Assembly (NCBI RefSeq): GCF_002932875.1
Contig: NZ_PSWS01000080.1
Span: forward strand, 1-44,651
DNA length: 44,651 nt
DNA from: Rathayibacter tritici
Lineage (GTDB): Bacteria > Actinomycetota > Actinomycetes > Actinomycetales > Microbacteriaceae
Direction: 5' to 3'
In this document: one piece after another, positions 39,939 through 44,651 of the stretch
Layout: every line of letters begins with the position of its first letter
Position numbering within the stretch: position 1 is the stretch's first letter
Notes under the pieces: model-generated
Database searches by the model: none
What the model saw: only the letters and a program-made list of their open reading frames with translations
Told to the model about the DNA's origin: nothing
Position numbers and translations under genes: made by a program

Positions 39939-40286
39939 ATGAGTCTCATGGATCGGACTCAGGGACGCGACCCCCGTGGTAGGAAGAGCAAGGGCGACCG
40001 CGACCGGCATGCGGTCCTTCCGCCGGTCGTGTTCGGTGCGATTCTGCGCCTTGACGCTGCTCAGCAGGGCTTGACGGTCGCTGATCACCTCTTGCGCATC
40101 GTGAAGGAATCCTACGGTCTGGACTCCTTTTCTCCCGACGCGTTGGCTCAGCTGATGGCGGATCTGGGTCTGCAGCAGGCCGACGTCGACGCTGAGGTCG
40201 CTCGCGTCATGAAGACTTCCACGCCGCAGCCGCGGCATGGCTCGACTGCTCACCAGGAGGAGTTGCCGATCAGCACCGCCGCTTAA
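39939..40286 (+). CDS. Small RHH-like plasmid protein before rep
   Basis: This 115-residue protein (MSLMDRTQGRDPRGRKSKGD start) has a basic N-terminal part and helices (VVFGAILRLDAAQQGLTVAD, then HLLRIVKESYGLDSF) that suggest a ribbon-helix-helix or similar DNA-binding unit. Several ATGs (39921, 39939, 39948) are possible starts. TTGACA at 39916-39921 may be a -35 element, favouring a later start. It precedes the Rep gene and is probably a copy-control or partition accessory. It is analogous to the protein at 12018. Confidence 0.55.
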   Translation: MSLMDRTQGRDPRGRKSKGDRDRHAVLPPVVFGAILRLDAAQQGLTVADHLLRIVKESYGLDSFSPDALAQLMADLGLQQADVDAEVARVMKTSTPQPRHGSTAHQEELPISTAA

Positions 40287-40294
40287 ACGAAGGA

Positions 40295-40312
40295 GGCCCG
40301 CCGAAGCGGGCC
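40295..40312 (+). terminator. Hairpin terminator after the RHH-like gene
   Basis: GGCCCGC (40295-40301) pairs with GCGGGCC (40306-40312) over a CGAA loop, 9 nt after the stop codon. The stem is GC-rich, and only a weak T-run (TTT at 40321) follows. Confidence 0.6.
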
Positions 40313-40325
40313 CCACCAAGTTTCG

Positions 40326-40369
40326 TAGCTCAAACCCCACCAGGCGACCAAACCACGGGGTTCGAGCTA
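40326..40369 (+). promoter_or_regulatory. Long imperfect hairpin in the rep leader
   Basis: TAGCTCAAACCCC (40326-40338) pairs with GGGGTTCGAGCTA (40357-40369) with one mismatch, enclosing 18 nt. It ends 35 nt before the rep start and could be an attenuator, an antisense-RNA target or a Rep-binding site controlling copy number. Confidence 0.5.
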
Positions 40370-40403
40370 ATCCAAGTCACCAGCCCTCACGGGAGGCTTC
40401 TCT

Positions 40404-42404
40404 ATGCCCGAAAGAATACACGACGCGCCGGTAGATTCAACGGCGGATGTGTCGGCGCGCCTCGGTGTCTCATCGAGGTCCGGTGAGGGTGCGTGGGCGT
40501 TGACGCGTGCGTTGAGTCCTCGGCCGACGGTGCGGGTGATGGCACGCGATGCGTACGGGACGTTCACGGAGAACGCGTATCCGCTGATCCGGGCGGTCGG
40601 GCCGCGCGCCCCGGATGCGCCGTGGGCGATGCATCTCGCATCCGCTGACGGCCGGTACCGGGTGCTGTGCTTCGACTTCGACGGCAAGGACTCAGCCGGT
40701 CACGCCCTCCCGGACCTGATGGAGCAGGCGCAGGACGACTGCGACGTCCTGTCGAACCTTCTGTCTGACGTCGCCGTCTCGCACCTGGTGTGCGAGTCCT
40801 CTGGCGGCGGTGGCCGTCACATCTGGGTGAACGTGCGCGCGGGAGTCGACGCGGATCTCGTGAAGCGGTTGGCGCGAGCGGCGCGGGCGAACTTTGGCAC
40901 GTTGGATCACGGGATGCTCTGCAACCCTGCGACCGGATGCGCTCGGCCGCCGTTGTCGCCCCACCGCGACGGCAGCGCCTCGAGGATCCTCCGTGGCGAG
41001 ATCGACGAGTTGCTGGCCGCGACCACTCCCCCGTCGGTCTTGGCCGAGCTTGCCGACGTCCTGGACGCCCGACGGCCCTCGCTGCGACCCCATGAGAGCG
41101 TCTCCCCGGATCTCACCGTCGCCGATCACCGCGCTCACCGTGCGCTTTCCGCGGCGGGCGCCGCGCACATGGCCACCGTAAACGGTGGGTCGAATCCGTC
41201 GTGGACGGCGTTCTTGTGCCTGATGTCCGCGGCCGCCGCCGGTTGGTCGTTCGCCGACGTCGAGTACGCCGCGCGCACCGCCCCGGGCATGGAGCACTAC
41301 CGGACCAAGAACACCGGTCGCGGCACCCGCGTCCGCCGGCCCGAAGACGAGGCGCGCGCTCGCCTGGAGCGACAGTGGGCGAAAGCCCTGGCCTACACCG
41401 CCGTCCAGAGCCCTCTCCCGCGCGAGCGCGACCCGGAGGACCTCAGCGACCTCGAGCGCCTGGTTGAGGACGCCGCCACGTTGCAGCTGCTCCTGCAGCG
41501 CCACCCCGGCCGATGGGGTGCGTCCGAGTCGGCCGTCAGTGACCGCACCGTCCTCATTGCGCTCGCCTACCTGACCCTGCACACCGGCAAGCGCGTCGTC
41601 GCGGCCGCGGTACGAGATCTCGCCCTCATCACCGGCCTCGGCCGCCAGACCGCTGCCGCCGCACTGCGCCGTCTCGCGGCCGCCGGCCACATCGCCCGCG
41701 TGGCCCCCGACGAGGGTGCTCACGCCGCCCGGTGGGCCCTGACTGTTCGAACAAAAACAGATCCCCTCCATTTTTCCACAGTCCCCGGCACACTCCGGAC
41801 ACAACCTATTAACAACCCCCGCCCCCCCGATCTCTTCAACCAGCGCGCGATCCTCGTGGCGCAGTTCACCACCGCGCTGACCGATGCTCGGCACGATCTC
41901 TTCACCCGCGCTGGCCTCGGACACCTCGCGGGCCGAACCTGGGCAGAGTTACGCCACCACGACTCCGTCACGCCGTCCACACTCGCGAAGATCCTCGGTG
42001 TCACCGTCCGTCACGCCGTCACCGTGCTCTCTCGACTCCGCACCGCCCGCCTGATCGTCAAGCACGCCGACGGATGGGCGCGATCCCGCCGCGACGGCCG
42101 CGATCGCGCAGCGCGATCCCGCGGCATCGACGGGTACCTCGCCGACCGCGCAGACCGTTACGACGTCGAACGTCAGGTCTGGCAATGGTGGCAAGCCGAA
42201 CTCGCCGTCATGCACTCCATCCCCCGGATGCGCCCCCGACGTCCCCATGCAACCGCCCGGCCCCTGTTCACCGATGCCACTCCCCCACAGCGCACCTGGC
42301 CCCGCTACCCCCGCCGAGACGGCCTCGCCCACTGGCGCACCGCCCGCCAACTCGTTGCCGACGGCGCCCTCGACCCCGACGCCCGATGGAAATACCTCGC
42401 CTAG
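40404..42404 (+). CDS. rep: Plasmid replication protein with AEP primase-like domain
   Basis: This 666-residue protein has an N-terminal region with the archaeo-eukaryotic primase pattern: FDFDGK with Asp91 and Asp93, then CESSGGGGRHIWV (130-142) with His139. Together these form the metal and nucleotide site. A helical region follows, then a winged-helix (VVAAAVRDLALITGLGRQTA, about 385-430) and another helix-turn-helix near 530 (VTPSTLAKILGVTVRHAVTV). The layout suits an initiator-primase of actinobacterial plasmids. ATG 40404 is used, though no strong ribosome site is seen. It is followed by the partition locus. Confidence 0.8.
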   Translation: MPERIHDAPVDSTADVSARLGVSSRSGEGAWALTRALSPRPTVRVMARDAYGTFTENAYPLIRAVGPRAPDAPWAMHLASADGRYRVLCFDFDGKDSAGHALPDLMEQAQDDCDVLSNLLSDVAVSHLVCESSGGGGRHIWVNVRAGVDADLVKRLARAARANFGTLDHGMLCNPATGCARPPLSPHRDGSASRILRGEIDELLAATTPPSVLAELADVLDARRPSLRPHESVSPDLTVADHRAHRALSAAGAAHMATVNGGSNPSWTAFLCLMSAAAAGWSFADVEYAARTAPGMEHYRTKNTGRGTRVRRPEDEARARLERQWAKALAYTAVQSPLPRERDPEDLSDLERLVEDAATLQLLLQRHPGRWGASESAVSDRTVLIALAYLTLHTGKRVVAAAVRDLALITGLGRQTAAAALRRLAAAGHIARVAPDEGAHAARWALTVRTKTDPLHFSTVPGTLRTQPINNPRPPDLFNQRAILVAQFTTALTDARHDLFTRAGLGHLAGRTWAELRHHDSVTPSTLAKILGVTVRHAVTVLSRLRTARLIVKHADGWARSRRDGRDRAARSRGIDGYLADRADRYDVERQVWQWWQAELAVMHSIPRMRPRRPHATARPLFTDATPPQRTWPRYPRRDGLAHWRTARQLVADGALDPDARWKYLA

Positions 42405-42483
42405 CCGCCCTCGCTTCATGTCGAGCGCACGGCGCTCGACATGGGTGCTCAACGCGTCTCCCCGCCGCCAGGGCGCCAGGATT

Positions 42484-42620
42484 CAAAGTGAATGCACTTT
42501 GACATCTGAACGCAGTATGAATGCATCTTGCTATCGAAATGCAATGATGGCATAGTGATATTACATTGCAACCAGGTTGCATCCGTGGCAGCGGCCGGAT
42601 GCATCCTGCATGCATCTTGC
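42484..42620 (+). repeat. Partition centromere-like repeat region
   Basis: This AT-richer region before parA has a perfect inverted repeat CAAAGTG-AATG-CACTTTG (42484-42501), a perfect palindrome TGCAACCAGGTTGCA (42567-42581), and three copies of ATGCATC(T/C)TGC (42521-42531, 42599-42609, 42610-42620). The last two are in tandem with an 11-bp period. GCAATG/CATTGC pairs also occur (42541 and 42564). Such arrays just upstream of parA are typical binding sites for the small ParB-like protein, acting as centromere and operator. Confidence 0.75.
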
Positions 42621-42645
42621 ATCCAAATTGAAAGTGGTACGACTC

Positions 42646-43278
42646 ATGATCATCCTGATTGGCAGCCAGAAGGGCGGTCCTGGCAAGACGACCATCGCGG
42701 TCAACCTCGCCACGGAGTACGCCCGTCAAGGCAAAGATGTTTGCCTCGTTGACGCGGACCCGCAGCGCTCAGCTGCCAGATGGCACGCTGACCGCGAGGA
42801 GTATGGGCATCAACCAGCGATCGCGTGCGTGGAGAAACTCGGAGGCATCCATCAGACGCTGCAGGACCTCGCGACTCGGTACGACGTGGTGATGGTCGAT
42901 GTTGCAGGTAAGGACAGCAAGGAGATGCGCACCGGAATGACTGCCGCAGACAAACTCGTCGTGGTCGTTCGGCCCAGCCAGCTCGACCTCGACACCCTCG
43001 GTCACATGACCGAAGTCATCGAACAGGCTCTCGACTTCAATCCAGACCTCGATGTGCGCGGACTCATCGCCCAAGCCCCGTCGAACCCGGCGGTGACAGA
43101 ACGCACGGACGCCGGGGAGTACCTGGCCGAGTATCCGCGCATCCGTCCCCTCGAGACTGTGATTCACGAGCGGAAGGCATACCGCGACGTGGTGGGGGAG
43201 GGGCTCGGAGTCGTCGAGTGGAGCAACGTCAAGGCGAAGGCCGAAATTCAGGAACTCGCCGCGGAGCTGGTGGCGTAA
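42646..43278 (+). CDS. parA: ParA-type partition ATPase
   Basis: This 210-residue ParA/MinD-like ATPase of the small plasmid class has no N-terminal DNA-binding extension. The deviant Walker A is KGGPGKTT (9-16), followed by DADPQRSAARW and a VMVDVAGKDSKEMR segment. It forms the moving gradient on the nucleoid that separates plasmid copies. ATG 42646 is chosen because KGG motifs lie about eight residues from the start in this class; an earlier start would cross the repeat region. Its stop overlaps the next start (TAATG). Confidence 0.9.
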   Translation: MIILIGSQKGGPGKTTIAVNLATEYARQGKDVCLVDADPQRSAARWHADREEYGHQPAIACVEKLGGIHQTLQDLATRYDVVMVDVAGKDSKEMRTGMTAADKLVVVVRPSQLDLDTLGHMTEVIEQALDFNPDLDVRGLIAQAPSNPAVTERTDAGEYLAEYPRIRPLETVIHERKAYRDVVGEGLGVVEWSNVKAKAEIQELAAELVA

Positions 43279-43631
43279 TGGGAATCCGGAAGCGCCCCGC
43301 GACTGATCTCGCCGCCATCGACAGGTTCGGTGATGCGGCCGATGCCCCGTCAACCCCCGCACTGCTGCCGGCATCGCCGGCCAGCACGACACAGGAGGTC
43401 GCAGAGCCGGCCGCGAAAACATCCGGCGTTGCGAAATCGTCCACTGGTACTGCGGGGGAGTGGCCGAGCGGCGTTGGTCGAACGCTCCTCGTTCGCTGGC
43501 CCGATCCCGCCCTGGCGAAGGAGCTGGCCGAGGTGGCAGCCCTCGAGGATCGCAGCCAGCACAAGACCGCACTCCGGGCGCTACAACGTGGACTTGAAGC
43601 CATCCGGGCCGAGCATGAGAGCGATCGCTGA
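43278..43631 (+). CDS. Small ParB-like centromere-binding protein
   Basis: This 117-residue protein is translationally coupled to parA (TAATG). The first 75 residues are flexible (Ala/Pro/Ser/Thr-rich). The C-terminal part (GRTLLVRWPDPALAKELAEV, then SQHKTALRALQRGLEAIRAE) has the strand-helix-helix order of a ribbon-helix-helix domain. In type Ib partition systems this kind of protein binds the repeats upstream of parA and stimulates its ATPase. Confidence 0.75.
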   Translation: MGIRKRPATDLAAIDRFGDAADAPSTPALLPASPASTTQEVAEPAAKTSGVAKSSTGTAGEWPSGVGRTLLVRWPDPALAKELAEVAALEDRSQHKTALRALQRGLEAIRAEHESDR

Positions 43632-43649
43632 GCGCGGGGCCGGCCAGGA

Positions 43650-43680
43650 GCATTCATAGTGATACCGAGATGCATTCATA
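43650..43680 (+). repeat. Paired GCATTCATA direct repeats
   Basis: GCATTCATA occurs at 43650-43658 and 43672-43680, 22 bp apart (two helical turns), between the ParB-like and NrdH-like genes. It shares the GCAT core with the upstream repeats, so it may be a second binding site of the ParB-like protein or an operator for the redoxin gene. Confidence 0.5.
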
Positions 43681-43717
43681 TAGATAGCAGGTTCTTGCTG
43701 GACACGGAGGACAACTG

Positions 43718-43945
43718 ATGCTCACCGACTGGCGCAAGCCCTCGTGCGTGCAGTGCACCATGACCTACCGGGTGCTCGAGAAGAAGGCCATCGAGTACAC
43801 CGTGGTGGACATCACCACGAACCCGGCAGCGCTCGCGTATGTCACGGAGGAGCTGGGCTACTCCGCCGCCCCCGTGGTCGTCGCAAGCGACCAGGACCAC
43901 TGGTCCGGGTTCCGCCCCGACCTCATCGAAAAGCACGCCGCATGA
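43718..43945 (+). CDS. NrdH-like glutaredoxin
   Basis: This 75-residue redoxin has the CVQC active site (Cys10-Cys13) near the N-terminus, VVDITTNPAALAYVTEELGY, and a SAAPVVV segment with the conserved cis-proline. It ends DHWSGFRPDLIEKHAA, typical of NrdH. NrdH supplies electrons to ribonucleotide reductase. On a plasmid with arsenic genes it might also serve arsenate reductase. ATG 43718 has GGAGG upstream. Confidence 0.85.
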   Translation: MLTDWRKPSCVQCTMTYRVLEKKAIEYTVVDITTNPAALAYVTEELGYSAAPVVVASDQDHWSGFRPDLIEKHAA

Positions 43946-43991
43946 GCGGCCCCCACGACTCGGCGTCAGCGGTTTGGGAGAGGATCAGGAC

Positions 43992-44324
43992 ATGGTGAAT
44001 GTGCGCGGGAGACGGTTGCGGGATCGCGTGCTGACATCGAGGGGCCCCGACTACGAGCTGCGGCTCCCGTGGCCCATGACGGCGGGCGAGAGTGTCGGGT
44101 ATCTCTGCATCATGCTCGGATGTTTGCTGACGGGCATCGCAGCCGTAGTGTGGGTATCGGTGCGGCTCATCGAGCCATCCCCGTGGAGATTCGCTCCCAC
44201 CATCATCTGGCTTGTGCTCTTCTGCCGCTGGATCGGTCCGGCCATCGTGCGATCCCTGATGCCCGACGATGTGAATGAGCGGCGGACACTGTTTTCACAA
44301 TCAGACGACCGGAATCCGCTGTAG
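43992..44324 (+). CDS. Small two-helix membrane protein
   Basis: This 110-residue protein has a basic N-terminus (MVNVRGRRLRDRVLTSRGPD) and two membrane helices (SVGYLCIMLGCLLTGIAAVV and FAPTIIWLVLFCRWIGPAIV). A charged tail follows (DDVNERRTLFSQSDDRNPL). ATG 43992 has AGGA upstream. It follows the redoxin gene by 46 bp and may share its transcript. Function unknown. Confidence 0.65.
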   Translation: MVNVRGRRLRDRVLTSRGPDYELRLPWPMTAGESVGYLCIMLGCLLTGIAAVVWVSVRLIEPSPWRFAPTIIWLVLFCRWIGPAIVRSLMPDDVNERRTLFSQSDDRNPL

Positions 44325-44416
44325 TAATCACATCCCGTTTGGGGATCCGTGGCCGGTTGCCCTCAGGTTCCTCCGATGCGGCGGCACGTTTCCGCCTCCG
44401 GCTCGCGGGAGGCCCG

Positions 44417-44572
44417 GTGACTCGCCGACCGCGAGCAGCGCTCCGCCGCCGGTGGGGCCGTCGGATCGTGCTCGGTGTGACCGTGCTCGGGATCCTCGCG
44501 CTCGTGTTCGCGTTTCCTTGCCCTCAGATTCCTTCTGCCGAAGTGATGGAGATGCGCGCGGTGACCTGGTGA
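44417..44572 (+). CDS. Short single-helix membrane protein
   Basis: This 51-residue protein begins VTRRPRAALRRRWGRRIVLG and has one membrane helix (IVLGVTVLGILALVFAFPCP). GTG 44417 is chosen because GGAGG lies just upstream; an earlier TTG at 44339 would add an unlikely 26 residues. Its stop overlaps the next start (GTGA). Function unknown. Confidence 0.5.
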   Translation: MTRRPRAALRRRWGRRIVLGVTVLGILALVFAFPCPQIPSAEVMEMRAVTW

Positions 44573-44651
44573 CGACGAGCGGGCCGCTGGTGGTGTCCGA
44601 GATGGTCGCGCGGACGTGGTTCGGCACTCGGCACGACTATGATCATTTGAT
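44569..44651 (+). CDS. Start of an unidentified gene, cut by the window end
   Basis: GTG 44569 overlaps the preceding stop by 4 bp. The 27 visible codons read MTTSGPLVVSEMVARTWFGT and then RHDYDHL. The overlap with the small membrane gene supports a real, coupled gene. Too little is visible to name a family. Confidence 0.45.
   Translation, partial: MTTSGPLVVSEMVARTWFGTRHDYDHL

Noticed and set aside
42484-42620. CRISPR-like array
   Set aside because: The repeats are only 11 bp, mixed in orientation and without regular spacers. They fit a partition site.
1-44651. The window as a complete circular plasmid
   Set aside because: Joining the end to the start does not continue OrfA into the expected transposase sequence, and both ends cut genes.

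Overview
The window looks like most of a conjugative plasmid, or a plasmid contig, from a high-GC Gram-positive actinobacterium. The order Micrococcales, probably Microbacteriaceae, is my best guess. The reasons are the very GC-rich codon use, the actinobacterial conjugation gene set (an SCO6880-like protein, a DUF4913-like protein and a MobF relaxase), a single-cysteine mycothiol-type arsenate reductase, and an ArsR with an N-terminal Cys-Cys pair as in Corynebacterium. I see no rRNA, tRNA or CRISPR array. The two ends do not join into one reading frame, so this is a fragment. The left end breaks inside an IS3-type insertion sequence and the right end inside a gene.

Layout. Positions 1-865 hold a partial IS3-like element next to the 3' remnant of a gene, and a small hypothetical gene. 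Positions 940-4811 hold a Tn402/Tn552-like transposon (tniR-tniA-tniB) with a second, inverted tniR. The two outer arms are collinear 780-bp inverted repeats, and the left arm carries a relic of the tniA start. A DUF3800 gene follows at 4951. Positions 5767-11273 are an arsenic locus: a GNAT of the ArsN1 type, an ArsO-like flavoprotein, ArsR, an ArsR-ArsC fusion, an aquaporin, a CoA-disulfide-reductase-like flavoprotein and ArsC. No ArsB or Acr3 pump is present. Two related serine recombinases, one intact and one broken, bracket a small plasmid module with a ribbon-helix-helix-like protein and a Rep-like wHTH protein (12018-13725). Positions 14619-16945 hold a serine recombinase whose C-terminal extension looks like an antitoxin. 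It lies directly upstream of an AbiEii-type nucleotidyltransferase and an HNH nuclease.

The conjugation block spans about 17.6-35.1 kb. A likely oriT region and the MobF relaxase run rightward. A long, tightly overlapping leftward operon encodes a lipoprotein, a murein hydrolase, a VirB2-like pilin, a bitopic protein, a TrbL/VirB6-like channel, an SCO6880-like protein, a VirB4-like ATPase, small proteins, the VirD4/TraG coupling protein and a DUF4913 protein. The two transcripts converge on a perfect 23-bp-stem hairpin. Positions 35.3-36.9 kb hold a TetR regulator and small membrane genes, some apparently frameshifted.

Positions 37.1-39.7 kb look less GC-rich than the rest. They encode two small winged-helix regulators flanking a PAS-like protein and a FabG-like reductase that overlap by 4 bp. 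Positions 39.9-43.6 kb are the main replication and partition region: an RHH-like protein, an AEP-primase-like Rep, a repeat-rich centromere-like region, ParA and a small ParB-like protein. NrdH-like redoxin and small membrane protein genes close the window.
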